Shown here piece by piece: positions 47,801-58,012 of a stretch of DNA of 64,000 nucleotides. Origin of the DNA: Tamarix chinensis (Eukaryota > Streptophyta > Magnoliopsida > Caryophyllales > Tamaricaceae); assembly GCA_030549775.1 (NCBI GenBank), contig CM060174.1:46976707-47040706 (forward strand), given 5' to 3'. Under the pieces are notes generated by a model. That model worked only from the letters and a program-made list of their open reading frames with translations. It had not been told where the DNA came from and ran no database searches. Made by a program: the position numbers and the translations under genes. The stretch's first letter is position 1; every line of letters starts with the position of its first letter.

Positions 47801-50800
47801 AGTGATTGGAACTAAGCCCTTTCCTTGTCTCACTGTGAGAAGGGGAGCAACTATAGTTTGATAACGTTGTTTGACACCCCATTTGTATGAAGATTGAGGT
47901 GTTTAAGTTAGGATCTTCCATTACAGTACCACCAAATTGGTTATGTTGTATCATGGAAAGGAGTGAAGCCTTGAGCTTGAAGTTTATGGCACCAACATTA
48001 GGTTTGGAGATACTTCACTATGTGCCATGTGAAGTTAAGGATGCAAAGTCCTTCAAGGATCGATTTTGGTAGCCTGGTTTGCCATGGCGGTTTTTCTATT
48101 CATATTTCCTTTGTTTCTCATATCCATTTCTTGATAGCCCCCAAGGTCCTCTTGATCTTGGGATTACACGCAATCGGTACTCCAATTTGTAGGGATTAAG
48201 GCATGCAACGGTTTCTGCACAAGAAAGTAAAGGAACAAGTCAAATGTAAAAATAAAATTAAAGAAAAAAGTCTAGTCTAGTCAAACAATTAAATACTTCA
48301 ATATTAACATTGTCGTAGTAGCAAAAAAAGATTGCATCCTTAGGTGTTAGGTGTCAGCAACTGATTTCCATCATTTCTGACTGTCTAAAGAGATCAATTA
48401 GATAGGGATGAATGATTAGATAGAGAACTAAAATGACAAAAATGATAGAGACTACTAATTACGAATTCAATTAATTAAAAATAAGCTTTAGGATTGAATT
48501 TCCAATGTAAATTAATAAATCAATCAATTGTGTATCGAATCGCTTAATACTTATAATTAGCCTTATTTAACCATTAATTTCTTTCAATGATTAAAAATCA
48601 TGCTTTATTATATGTAACCTATTTTCATGGCTATAGGCCCAACTAAACTCATTAAGAATAAAGTAATTCTATCCATTTTCGACAATCACTAATTTACTTT
48701 TGTGATTTGTTAATCACCATTCAATTGCTAAGTTCCGATGTAAATTACAATGTTTCAATTCTAATTAATAGCATAATTGGATTAAAATAGTGATAAATTA
48801 TTTTAGCCCTAATTAATTAAATGCTAGCAATTGAATAACATAATGTGAACAATTCCAATAAGAATTGAATCAATTCATCAAATCAACAATGAAATCGAAC
48901 TTAATTCGATTATAGAACAAACAACTACTCAATCATCATTGAACCAAGAAACACAATTAAATGAATATATATAAATGAATTTGAATAACGAGAGATTAGA
49001 AAATAGAACTGATGTTGAAGATGAAGTGTTGATCGTCAAATGTAGATAATTATAAAATCAAAATCTATAGTTAAATCTAAGCTAAATTGTGTTTTTGGAT
49101 GCAACCTTTTGAGAGAGAAATAATGGAAGATGCTATGTGGATCTCACAGTTTTATATCGATCTCCAAGCGTTAACTCTCGTCTTTCTTTTTTTAATTGTC
49201 AAGCGTGTAGTGGAATTTTAATAACTTATTATCGTAGATGAAACATGGCTAGGGTTTTTTGGTGTGTTTGTTGCACTGAATTGTAGCTTGCCAAAGATAT
49301 AAGAAACTAATTGCAGATTCTGATGGCAACATGGATGTGGTTAGAAATACACCTTGGGTGTGTTTTATGTTTTCTTCATATTTTTTGTTCCATTTTTGCT
49401 TCGCTTCTCCCAATGTTTTGTTGTGAAAGACACCTAAGCCATACATCACGATGCATTCTTCATCCATCATGCATCAAGTCTCGTCTTTGTCTCGTTATGA
49501 TCCATTTTGACTCCTCTATGGAATTTGATGTACCTACAAAAGGATCACAACTGAAGTAGTATCCAAACACAAAAGTACTAAAACTGACATAATAGTATGA
49601 AAATGCACGTAATCTAAGAGTGTTAGTTGCTAAAAATATATACAATAAACTCATTTATCATCTATGAGTTTGTCTTGCCGTATTCTTATGGGAGAGTATC
49701 ACGGATTCAATATAAGTGGTCTCATGATGTAAATTTGAGGGAAAATCTTTCTCAACGAGGGGAGAATGATGTCAGAGCATGCATAACATGAGGGATTAAC
49801 TTATTTGGTCATGAAGGCCATTGTCATTGATGAATTTGAAGGAGTTAAATTGGACCAAATAAGGTGGTAATTTATTTAAGCATGGATTTGAGGGAACTTG
49901 CATGGAATTATTAAAAGTTTAATGAAGCTCATGCAAAACACATGATACTGTTCACAGTTATCATTAGGAGGTTGTTAGAAGTTTGTTTTTTCCTTGAGTA
50001 GTTAAGAGTGCACGAGTTTAAATCTTATTAGTTTGTCTGATTATTAGGTGTCTTACACGTATGATTAAGAGTAAGTTTCATTTTATTTAGTTGTTTATGT
50101 TATTTAGTTGAGGAAGTGTTGATTGGTTATAAAAGCCTTGTAATTCATGCAAATTCAGCATAATTGAATCAATTGAAATCTGAGTTTTAATTAATTTGTT
50201 ATCCATGTGATATTTCTTAATTAAGATTGTGAGTGATAATTAGGAGTCCTCTCATTAATATTTGTGTAAGTTTGTTGAGAGTTAGTTTGTGTTGATTTAA
50301 CATTCAAAATTAACACATCCATATTAACTTAAAATAACGCCCATATCCTAACCTCTAGCCTTCATCCATGCCATATCATGCTTAAGTCATTCATCCATCA
50401 ACCAAACCCTAACCCTATCCACTCCAATTGAACCCCTCAATTCTTGAACTTCAAAACAAATTCTTCTACTCATGCACCAATCACTACTCTATATCGTAGT
50501 TGTGTAGACGGGCATGGTAGCATTTTCCTTTGTATTGGAGGATGAATCTTGAGGGGGCATGGTAGTGAAGATTGAACGAGGTTGGGATGCTTGTAAGAGA
50601 AAAGGAAGAAGAATTGTAACTATGTCAAAAAAATCTTACTTTGGAGAAGAATTTGGAACAATAAGTTGATTCAGGTTTGGATTGGAGTTGTGCAACTTGT
50701 ATTATGTTGTACTTAATATTAATAGACATATGTAATTTATTGAATTGAGTTGAATTGCAGTAGGAAGATGTATGATAGGAAGCAGATGGATAATAAGTAT

Positions 50801-51881
50801 AGGGTTTTGAGGAATTTGATGCAATGCAAGTTTGATCAGAGGTATACCGTGTATTGTGTTAAAATACAGGGGAAATTTTCTCATATATTGAAGGCGCAAT
50901 ACATTGAGCAATAATAAAATACCTTTTGGGAGTTATAAAGATTAATAACTAGAGCATTAAAGTCAGGGAAAAAGAGAGTAGCGGATGAGATATCTTTTAT
51001 GCATGAGAAGGGGAAATACGGATGCCCTGATAGGATATTTGAATTTCTAGTGGTACTTAGTAAAAAAGAGGTTAGGGAAGATGTGATTGTTGCAAACTTT
51101 AAGAGATCTTTATCATATGGGGCCAAAGTTTGAAAAGAATTGTTTTCTGCAGAGCATAATGGGAATATAGTGGATGGAGCTGCTCCACCTAGTCAGATAA
51201 GTCCAGCTTGGCATAAAAACTATTGTCTCCAATACAATGGAAAATGCTTTGTATGATTAATTCGCACATCAAAGGTAATTCCAGTATTTTTCTTAGTTAA
51301 TTGATGATACAGGAGCTTGCTTAAGATAAGATGTTGTGGAAAGTAGGGAACCTGTTTCCTGAAATTGTGGGATCAGTGTCAATGAACACTGTAGGAGGAC
51401 GCACTGAAATCGAGTTACAGATTTAGCTAGTACCAGAAAGTGATTCAAGGACTTTTCCTTCATCTCTTCTACTTGAACATTCAATTTTCCTTGTCATTGT
51501 GATGCAGTATTGAAGATCTTCTGATCTGTATTTCATACTTTTTATTGGATACAAGTACGATTGCTGAATAAAAGTTGTACTCCAGTGTTAATTCTTGGAC
51601 CAGGACTCTAGATCCATAATTATCTTTTTGAAAGTCGATAATTAAGAGGACGATCTCCAATTGGACTGTAGCAAGTCTCGGAAAACTTTGTTACTATGGA
51701 CTGTATATAGCAGAAGAAAGATTTCAGTGGGCATTTTAATGGGGTTTGATAGTTTCTAGGGATGCTTTGTCTATGTTGAATTTCCAGAACTTCTATCGTA
51801 ACTGATGAAAATCTTTCTTTTGCAGAGGCATATCAGAGTGGGCAGCTGCAAGAAATACTGGAGAAGGCAATGTGTAGTTGA
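29617..51881 (+). CDS. GRXS14: Plastid monothiol glutaredoxin, CGFS type (join 29617-29857, 37754-38023, 51826-51881)
   Basis: Three exons of 241, 270 and 56 bases give 188 residues, close to the usual size of the family. Residues 1-80 are rich in Ser and Ala with few acidic residues and look like a chloroplast transit peptide. Residues 81-188 form the glutaredoxin domain: ALTPELK start, KGT (104-106, glutathione contact), active site CGFS (112-115), WPTFPQLY (150-157, with the cis-proline), GGCD (164-167) and the helix ending EKAMCS. Both introns are GT-AG in phase 1, and the joins give exact family sequence (CFS/ALTPEL; DIVV/EAYQSG). Known members bind a glutathione-ligated [2Fe-2S] cluster in the stroma, pass it on and interact with BolA proteins. 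The assignment to S14 over other CGFS types rests on the single domain and transit peptide. Introns of 7.9 and 13.8 kb are full of transposons. Confidence 0.93.
30116..30448 (-). repeat. 3' LTR of intronic copia element H
   Basis: It begins TGTTGAAATAG, like 37086. Shared blocks include TTCATTGTGTTTG, ATACA..ATCAATTTT/TCT and GCTAAC..AACTA, then GTTGCTG.TTAGCTCA. In minus sense it follows the purine-rich GGCAAGTTCAGGAAAC. The end at 30448 is approximate. Confidence 0.7.
30449..31470 (-). pseudogene. Copia element H, RT end and RNase H (broken)
   Basis: Minus-strand landmarks: [12 protein letters not shown] and VD.LLLT-like RT text near 31260-31450, [20 protein letters not shown] (duplicated), [50 protein letters not shown] and [20 protein letters not shown]. 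These match the end of a copia RT and its RNase H (the LRYLKG, SSTEAEY-like and KHI...VRE boxes). Several frameshifts and stops. Confidence 0.8.
30991..31248 (-). repeat. Perfect 129-base tandem duplication in the copia RT
   Basis: 30991-31119 and 31120-31248 appear identical. The unit is 43 codons, so the frame is kept and the peptide [16 protein letters not shown]... appears twice. It is not a normal feature of the family. Confidence 0.9.
31542..33599 (-). repeat. LTR-like segment G with A/T-rich core
   Basis: It begins TGTAACACCACAGGTTTTC, as the C, D and E LTRs do, followed by a region equivalent to their ACCGCC.CAC..AG block (31621-31660: ACCACCGCACCTAGAATGAG). 31975-33240 is almost entirely ATT/TAA trinucleotides and their decay. 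The upper edge is unclear. 33600 starts another TGTAACACC string. Confidence 0.5.
31975..33240. repeat. 1.27-kb degenerate ATT/AAT-rich tract
   Basis: Nearly all A and T, with repeated ATTATTATT runs broken by substitutions. It resembles an expanded and decayed version of the microsatellites in the C-family LTRs (9260, 15437). Confidence 0.75.
33850..34555 (-). pseudogene. Ty3 reverse transcriptase fragment in intron 1
   Basis: Minus-strand landmarks: [52 protein letters not shown] (where the FDD box should be, now lost), [17 protein letters not shown] and NGKNLR. A fragment of a Ty3 RT with at least two frame changes. It is cut at 34555 by the start of an LTR (TGTAACAACTC). Confidence 0.75.
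34556..34810 (-). repeat. Fragment of an E-type LTR
   Basis: TGTAACAACTCAAAATTTAC, then TAGTGTTATTG, TCTAACTTACCATACCAT and GAGTTTGGAGATTAACTC match 55751-55975 in the same order. Only the end part of the LTR is recognisable. Confidence 0.65.
34811..37070. other. Mixed old repeats, no gene assigned
   Basis: No coding domain. CCATGGCTATGATACCAAGC near 35710-35730 looks like a reverse-complemented primer-binding site, suggesting the edge of another LTR near 35731. 36600-37070 is probably the 5' inner part of copia element H. Confidence 0.35.
37071..37085 (-). other. Primer-binding site of copia element H
   Basis: The minus strand reads AGATATCAGAGCTGA directly after the LTR end CAACA. TATCAGAGC is the half-site common in plant copia elements. 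Confidence 0.75.
37086..37380 (-). repeat. 5' LTR of intronic copia element H
   Basis: TGTTGAAATAG start, with matching blocks to 30116-30448. The upper end at 37377-37380 is approximate. Confidence 0.7.
37754..38023 (+). CDS. GRXS14: Glutaredoxin exon 2 (catalytic core)
   Basis: The acceptor TTGTGTTAG precedes 37754, and the donor GTGAGT follows 38023. With the last base of exon 1 it codes residues 81-170 plus one base, including [20 protein letters not shown], the WPTFPQLY segment and FFGGCD. No stop, no frame damage. Confidence 0.96.
39192..40540 (-). pseudogene. Ty3 gag remnant in intron 2
   Basis: The minus strand from 40540 reads [20 protein letters not shown], then [81 protein letters not shown] and [13 protein letters not shown]. 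This is a Ty3 retrotransposon gag core followed by the start of the protease side. Stops separate the parts. It sits directly downstream, in element sense, of the primer-binding site and LTR at 40554-40913. Confidence 0.75.
40554..40569 (-). other. Primer-binding site of the Ty3 gag element
   Basis: The minus strand reads TTGGTATCAAAGTAG next to the LTR. One base differs from TGGTATCAGAG. Confidence 0.65.
40570..40913 (-). repeat. 5' LTR (344 bases) of the Ty3 gag element
   Basis: TGTTAGGTTC to GCTATAACA, with TGTTA/TAACA terminal inverted repeats. Short, as in several plant Ty3 lineages. No partner LTR or target duplication was found. Confidence 0.6.
40914..42300. other. No gene assigned
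   Basis: 40914-41160 (minus) reads like acidic protein text ([17 protein letters not shown]) without recognised homology. 41640-41990 is G/T-rich with open frames caused by composition. The rest is A/T-rich. Confidence 0.35.
42330..43540 (-). pseudogene. Athila-like integrase (broken)
   Basis: Minus-strand landmarks: [59 protein letters not shown] (zinc-binding part), then text with stops corresponding to the core, and the C-terminal [29 protein letters not shown] and VFKVTKG. This matches the Athila branch of plant Ty3 elements. It is antisense to the glutaredoxin gene. Confidence 0.75.
43650..44880 (-). pseudogene. Athila-like reverse transcriptase and RNase H (broken)
   Basis: Landmarks in order: [55 protein letters not shown], then a decayed palm region, [53 protein letters not shown] and [11 protein letters not shown]. 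These are hallmarks of the Athila lineage (NWEKCHFMV..G.VLGH; DYRKLN). RNase H follows to about 43650 with stops. Confidence 0.8.
44881..45900 (-). pseudogene. Athila-like protease/RT linker with LTR-like insert
   Basis: 44886-45280 (minus) keeps the linker before RT ([20 protein letters not shown] and a decayed REHKEAIGW..I.GI-like region). 45290-45900 is A/T-rich without coding and may be a separate LTR fragment. Confidence 0.45.
45901..47023 (-). pseudogene. Athila-like gag (broken)
   Basis: The minus strand has [54 protein letters not shown] and further on [15 protein letters not shown], which corresponds to a degenerate C..C....H....C motif. [13 protein letters not shown] and text like the RN-rich tail of Athila gag follow. 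Compared with relatives, a stretch after LRMCP is missing. Confidence 0.65.
47030..47720 (+). repeat. Possible LTR segment, plus orientation
   Basis: TAGTCTATAAATAAGG near 47370 could be a TATA box, followed by TTGAATAATAAGAGTC and TTCTTTGTGAATTGAAG, like the start of an LTR transcript. No edges or partner were found. Confidence 0.25.
47721..51825. other. Rest of intron 2, no gene assigned
   Basis: Long A/T-rich stretches (48230-49060) without open frames, and short protein-like text at 50750-50910 and 50950-51130 that I do not recognise. The last 200 bases lead to the exon 3 acceptor. Confidence 0.4.
51826..51881 (+). CDS. GRXS14: Glutaredoxin exon 3 (C-terminal helix and stop)
   Basis: After TTTTGCAG, AGGCATATCAGAGTGGG continues the split Glu codon and encodes [18 protein letters not shown], then TGA at 51879-51881. 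The end is typical of plastid CGFS glutaredoxins. This exon is only 56 bases and lies 13.8 kb from exon 2, so it is easily missed. Confidence 0.93.
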
Positions 51882-52001
51882 TGGATTAAGGTGGTGGAAT
51901 CGATCTGGATTTTTCATTAAGTGAAAATTATTATTCCCTACATCCAAAATATGTTGCCTATTAAAACATTGAACTATATTCTAGTTGTAATGAGCAGTTG
52001 G

Positions 52002-52007
52002 AATAAA
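52002..52007 (+). terminator. GRXS14: Candidate poly(A) signal of the glutaredoxin gene
   Basis: AATAAA 121 bases after the stop codon, followed by T-rich sequence. Plant signals are loose, so this is the best candidate only. Confidence 0.5.
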
Positions 52008-52176
52008 GCAGAGCGTGTTCTCTTTCCCATATTGTTTTGATAAAAAAAAATTCCATCCTATTCTGCATAATGTTCCAAAATGTTGCAAATTAGTCCCTCA
52101 ATGCTGGGATAGCAAACTTGGTCCCGATAAATATGGCTTTTCTTAAAATGCTATAGGCCTGACCACAGAAAGGAAC

Positions 52177-52243
52177 AACTGAATGAGTTAATGTCATGCA
52201 ACGGCTTAAACGACTGAATGAGTTAATGTCATGCAACGGCTTA
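52177..52243 (+). repeat. Short tandem duplication downstream of the gene
   Basis: ACTGAATGAGTTAATGTCAT followed by GCAACGGCTTA occurs twice, 35 bases apart, with about one difference. Confidence 0.85.
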
Positions 52244-53240
52244 TGTAGAAGCTTTTCTTAAACATGGCTTGGTAGTGAAATATGCTTGAGTTCCCAATAA
52301 ACATGGCTTTTCTTAAAATGTGGGTGAATTATGCTTGAGTTTTAAATAAATCTGTCCTTGTGATTACAACCTCTCCGCATACCTGAGAAGCTTTGTTTGT
52401 AGTGAAACTTGTAGTAAATTCATCTTGCGAAGGCTTATGTTGGCTTTACGTCAGAGTTCTACCAAGGAGAGCGACACCTAAACACTCCACTGGAATAGTC
52501 CTTTCTGATATATTCAGAATACTTCTACCATGTTTTCTTGTTGGGGAGAGCAGCTAATCTCTCATAGAGCAAGGTACTTTTGGATACGTGTGAGGTTGGG
52601 TAAGTATAAAAGGTGTTGGAATACTTTCATCATGGTAAGAATGAGCTATGAATCACTCCTGCAGAAAAACAATCGGTCGTCTGCAAACACCAACTATCCA
52701 ATCTCTGTACACTTTGGGCGAGGCTTGAAGCTGGTATCATCCCAATGTCCCTGGAAACATCCAAGGAGGTGTTTTGTAACAATAACAAAGAGTATCTCCT
52801 AGTCTTACACCTCTTCTTGCATGGAATGAAATTCATTAACTGCCATCGAGTATTTGGGAGTATGTCAGCGTTGCTACACAATCGTCAAGTGAAAGGGGCT
52901 AATAGAGAAGTGAATAACATTTGTTTGCCGGAGTGAGAATTAAATTGTAATTTTATGGTTTGCAATTCATTAAATATGATTTGATATGATATGATATAAT
53001 ATGATCTGATTAATTCAGGTGAGAATTAAAGTAATTTATTACTATTCTTTGGTAAGTAATTGAAATTTTATTACTAAAACCAAATAGGCACGAGAGTAAG
53101 AACTTAGAGAAACAAAGGCATACAAAAATGTACTACTAGTTTATGTTAGGTCACTCACAAATGCCACCAACTTTGAAAAGGATTTACAAGTTAAAAAATC
53201 CTCAAATTTTGTATCAAGATGTCTAATAATGACTTTCACT
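52244..53240. other. Intergenic, no gene seen
   Basis: Contains repeated ACATGGCTTTTCTTAAAATG (52130s and 52300s) and an ATATGATATGAT tract near 52980. The open frames here are unlike known proteins. Confidence 0.4.
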
Positions 53241-53329
53241 AGTTGAACACTCTCTATAGAATAGTGTTGAAATATTCTATAATTTCTTTACATTTATAGA
53301 TGATAGACACAAGCTGCAAAGAGTGCTCA

Positions 53330-55745
53330 TAAATCTTCTTTATGAATTCTCGGACCTCTACCTCCCTTTATCGTCCACATTAGCTTGATTCCAATTGCTA
53401 TGGTTTTGGGGAGTTCTAAATTTGACCACTAAGTGACTCCAAGTTTGTTGAGCATATAGACATGCAAAAAAGAGATGCTATTGGGTTTCATTACCTTGTG
53501 AACATAAACTACAAGTATGATCAATGTCGTAACCAAAATTATTCATTCTATCCTTGGTAGCTAATCTTCCTTGGATCGCTAACCAGAGAGTGATTTGGTC
53601 ATATGGGATGCTTATATTATTTTAAACCACACCATACCATGGGACCTTAGGAGTTGTGTGTCTTAATCTCTTGTATAGGTTTTTTTTTTCTATTAAATTT
53701 GTCTTTTAGAGTGTAATGGTTAATAGCATTTGGGGATGTCAAGAAGAGACTTAATCTTGATTGAATATTCATTATATTCTTCAATATGTGAATGCAAGTG
53801 GGGTAGATGGAAACCTCAAAAAAACTTACATTCTTAATATGATATTCATGGTCCCATTTCACCCAAAGAATTTCTTTCTTTGTTTCCACCATAACAAATG
53901 TCCTGGAGAAACCATATTCCATGTGCCTAACTGAATCAATCCCAAATCCTTGCTTCTTTAGGGAGACAAATCTTTTCCCATGCCGTTGAAGCTTATTGAG
54001 ACTTTTCAATCCCTGACTTGAGATATGATTTCCTGAATGACCTTTCTAGGGAGCATCATTACTAAACTCCAGTTTAGATGCTGATAAGAATAGATATAAC
54101 CAATAGGTTAGAGAAATGAATGGAGATCAAAAATATAGAATTAATAGAATATATGTTTCCAGCAATAAAGAACAATAGATCATCAATAAACATGAGATTG
54201 ACTAGTTTTTAACATTCTTGCATTTAAGATGTGGTTTAAAGTGAGGAGAAGACCATACTTCAAGGAGTGCTATATTTAGATATTCCATGACTAGGACAAA
54301 TAAGTATGGAGATAAAGGGTCCCCTTGTCTTACTTTATTTGCCTCAAATGGGGGGGTGGTTAAAAAACCATAAAAAAGCTAAGAATATCTAGCTGTGTTG
54401 ACACAACTCATAGTTAGCTTAATAATTTGAAGAGGGAAATTCAATCCTAAAAGGATAAATTGTAGGAATTCCCAATTCATTGTGTCATATGCCTTTTTCT
54501 TATCTAATTTGAGCATGAATCTAGGTAACAGGTTCTTAGTGTTATATCCTTCGAATAATTTGGACACGAAAAGGATATTATCCCTAATGTCCTGCTATGA
54601 ATAAAGGCCGCCTAAGATTCTCCCACCACACTGGGCATAATTGGGTTTTGGCCTATTCATTAAGGCTTTAGCTATACTTTTATATAGCAAGTTATAACAA
54701 GTTATAGTCTTGTAGTCTCCTAGTCTTTCTGCATTCAGTATTTTGGGGACGAGATTTAAAGAGGCTCCGTTCAAAAATGAAGGAATTTTTCCAGTGTTAA
54801 AGGTTTCTTACACTACTTTATAAAACTCTTCTTCGATTGGCCAATGATGTTGAATTTTTCTTTTTCATTATATATTTGGCCTAGGTGTTTTATGACTATT
54901 TACAGAGAAAAATGCTCGTTTAATTTTTGTCTTGCATACTAGTGCTAGTGGAGTATGATGGTGATCTTTAGAAAGTACTACTCCTTTTGTAATAATATTT
55001 TCATTAAAAGGAGAATTGGAAATATGAGATCAACACATTTAATATCTATAAAAATCAGTGAAGAATTTAGCATTAGATTCTTGCTTAGTATAAGTTACAT
55101 AATATGAATCCTTCTCTAAGCTAATTTAGTTATAATGTGTCCTCCCTTTGACATGTATATGAAAAAAGTGGTGTTATTGTCACCCAATTTATTGAGTCTA
55201 TTCATACCTTTTGTTTGAAATTTTTTCCCTCACAAATACTGTAATATTTCAGTCTGGCTATTGCTTCTTGTTCTTATCAAGCAAGATTGGTATTTAAAGG
55301 TTCCATATTAAGTATAGATTGGATATTACTCAAAAACATCCTTGCATTTTGAAATCTATACAAGATTCCACGAAAGTGTTGGGAATTGAGTTGTTTGAAA
55401 GAGTGTTTCATGGCTTCTAAATTTAGGATGTCAACAAGTATTAGAGAGGTATGATTGATTGAGTTACATGTATGATTAAGTATTGATAGGAAATTCTCAT
55501 GAGAGGTCCAAATGTTGTAGAGTTTAAAATGTTTTGTCCCTATTTGAATAAGTTCATCTAATTGGAGTATCATTGAAGCATGATTTGATATGAGTGGGGG
55601 AAGAAAATATGCTATTGAACCTCTACATTCATCAAACCATTCTCTATTTCACATTTTTTTATCCACTTTACACCACACATGAGCAAAATCTTCTTTTTGT
55701 TATTCCAAGTGTAGTCACACCAATGTACATGACATCTTGTAAACA
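53330..55745 (-). mobile_element. L1-type LINE ORF2 remnant
   Basis: Minus-strand landmarks in order: end of an endonuclease domain (HVHWCDYTWNNKKK), the spacer FKLYNIWTSHENFLSILNHT and LNSQHFRGILYRFQNARMFL, the reverse transcriptase box LPRFMLKLDKKKAYDTMNWE with LGLNFPLQIIKLTMSCVNTA, then KKEILWVKWDHEYHIKNVSF and the zinc-finger end CSLCSQGNETQ.HLFFAC. This is the plan of plant L1 ORF2. Stops and frame changes throughout. It is truncated near 55745, right beside LTR E. Confidence 0.85.
54379..54567 (-). pseudogene. LINE reverse transcriptase core fragment
   Basis: The stretch NLLPRFMLKLDKKKAYDTMN carries the first catalytic aspartate region (KLDKKKAYD). The second box (FADD) is not intact nearby. 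Confidence 0.8.
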
Positions 55746-55750
55746 CATCT

Positions 55751-57999
55751 TGTAACACTCCAAATTTTATTCTAAAACAAAATTTGTTTTTACAATGGAA
55801 GCTTATAAGTTAAATACTAGGTGTTATTGCCATAACCGATACAAGTCTGACTTACCATACCATTATCACATCAATCATAAGACTAAAAATATTAAAAGTA
55901 AAATATGGTAGATAGAAATGAAAGTATCTTTATAAATATAAATGAGTTTGGATCTTAACTCCAAATACAATAAAATAAAAATAAAATAGATATCATATAG
56001 CTAAGAGTCTAGAAAGGTATCCGAATAAAACTATTCCCCGAACTCTACGCCTATAGCTTGAAAAAAAAATCACTCTACTGCATATAGGTCATCATAGGAA
56101 GCAAAATCATCTTGTTTATCCTTAATTATCTACATAAAAGCATAAGGATAGTTTGCTCATAAGAATAAGCTACACCCAATAAAAAGGATGGTCAGAACAC
56201 TACATATCGAGTAAGGTGACAATAATGTCGATTAAGGGTTATATTTAAATACATGAATTCACAATAGAGAGTAAGTGCACATGTGAAATACATGAAATAT
56301 CACAAGTAAATACTAATCCAGACCTCTTTATTAGATATAACAATTTTTATTCTTTTATTTATGTTGAGTTTAAGGATCCTACTATTCTTAAACCGGTAGA
56401 ATGTTTTAAAATACCTTTTAGGGAAAACACTCTTGAGCCACTACTATCCCTCGGTGGAACGTAACCAACACCCCTCAAGGAAAAATACCCCTGAGCCACT
56501 ATTCTTAAACTAGTGGAATGGTCTGAAGCACCTCTCAGGGATAATACACTTGAGCCACTATTATCATGTAGTGGAATAGACCCAACACCTTGGTCTAAAC
56601 TCACTACTCTTCCAATTTAAGTCATTAATATCTTTTCCAACAGGTTAATTATCTCAAATTGTATTATTTCTTATGTTGAGTTTAAGAACCCAATATTTTT
56701 AATCTGGTGGAACAGACTGATGCACCTATCAAGACAAAACACTCCTAAGCCACTATTATCGTCTAAGAGAATAAACCCATAAAATAGCCCGACTCATATA
56801 ATCTTTCACTTTAAATAATTAATGTCTTATTCATGATTGATTTGAAAAGTACATAACATACTTAAAGTAATTAGAGCATATCATAAGGATTATAAGGTCG
56901 TTCCTTGGGGTTAAGACCTTTATATTCCCCCAAAACCCTAATTTCACATTTTAGTCATAACTTCTCTCCTATTGTTCTTTTATCCACCAAAATTAGTACC
57001 ACTTCCTCACTTATTATTATTATTATTATTATACTCAAAATTCAGGGCTTACCTCTAAGGTCTTTCATATGCAATAATAACCCTATCTTAAGAGCCACTA
57101 TTTTTGAGGTTTATAAACCCCAATTTCATAAGTACGTCATAACATTTCCAGCAGGGCTCATATAATTTTTAAATTCAATATATATTCCTAAAATACTAAT
57201 ATAAATAACATGTTCAAATATTGTTTTCTAACACCATCATTTCACACATGTGATAGTAGCCTTCTCATTTTAGGATTACCATTCCCAAATTAGACCATTT
57301 TCATACTTTATTAAACAAAAGCCATTCACGACTACTCCAACCACTCCCTATAAACTCCTTAGAATATTTTAAATGATATAACACATTATAAAACCATGAT
57401 TTTCCATATCTACCAAAATACCCTTACCGATAATAAAAGCCCTTATTTCATGCAAATCTTACATATATTGGCAAAATTATTTCCAAATCCTCCATTTATT
57501 TCCATATACCTTATTATAATCATTTCATAATAATTATATCTTATTAAACCCATATATCACATTGAGGGTTTACACACAGAATATTATTGTATGGTATTGC
57601 AAAATCCTTAACAATAACTCTGCGTGTGATATCAAATCTCACATCATAGCATTAACAATAATTCATTTATACACACAATAATAATAATATGGTATCACAC
57701 AAAATCATGCATAATACTTAGCAATATAATCCTAGATTAGGACAAGTATCCTTACAAAGTAAGGCTCTAGTCTCCATGCATGTAAATCTTATTCTACCTC
57801 TTGCAGAACCTCTGGAAAATCACATAATAAACCATAATAAAATACTAATATGATTAAATGAAATACTTAATGAAATCCTAGGGTAATGGAAGGGTGAAAG
57901 AATGGAGGATACAATGGAGATATTAATATCCCAATATTAGGATTAGGTTTCAAAGTAAATCATTCGGAATTAGGTTTAGCTAAATTTTGTGGTATTACA
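55751..57999 (-). repeat. LTR E, 3' LTR of the downstream Ty3 element
   Basis: TGTAACACTCCAAATTTT on the plus strand to TTTTGTGGTATTACA at 57999, 2,249 bases. On the minus strand it follows GAGGGTGTAGTGA, a polypurine-like tract at 58000-58012, so it is the 3' LTR of the element whose pol lies at 58600-61250. It holds hairpin units (56376-56580 and 56690-56780) and a decayed copy of the conserved module (56161-56216). CATCT precedes it; no matching duplication was found. Confidence 0.75.
56376..56780 (-). repeat. Hairpin minisatellite clusters in LTR E
   Basis: Four units near 56376-56580 (GAGCCACTATT, loop, TAGTGGAAT) and two near 56690-56780. Each cluster starts after ATGTTGAGTTTAAG, as in C2 (GTTGAGCTCGGG). 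Confidence 0.65.
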
Positions 58000-58012
58000 T
58001 CACTACACCCTC
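58000..58012 (-). other. Polypurine tract next to LTR E
   Basis: The minus strand reads GAGGGTGTAGTGA just before TGTAATACCAC. Comparable to AAAGGGGTAGTAA in C2. Confidence 0.6.

Larger units (their letters stand above)
38024..51825 (+). other. Intron 2, 13,802 bases, transposon-filled
   Basis: Donor GTGAGT at 38024, acceptor TTTTGCAG at 51818-51825. It contains Ty3 gag with an LTR (39190-40913), an Athila-like gag-pol (42330-47023) and unassigned repeats. 38024-39070 has no gene and is probably largely original intron. Confidence 0.92.

Noticed and set aside
48330..49060. Possible Athila leader or LTR
   Set aside because: The position upstream of gag and the A/T-rich character are suggestive, but no clear primer-binding site, LTR edge or repeat partner was found.
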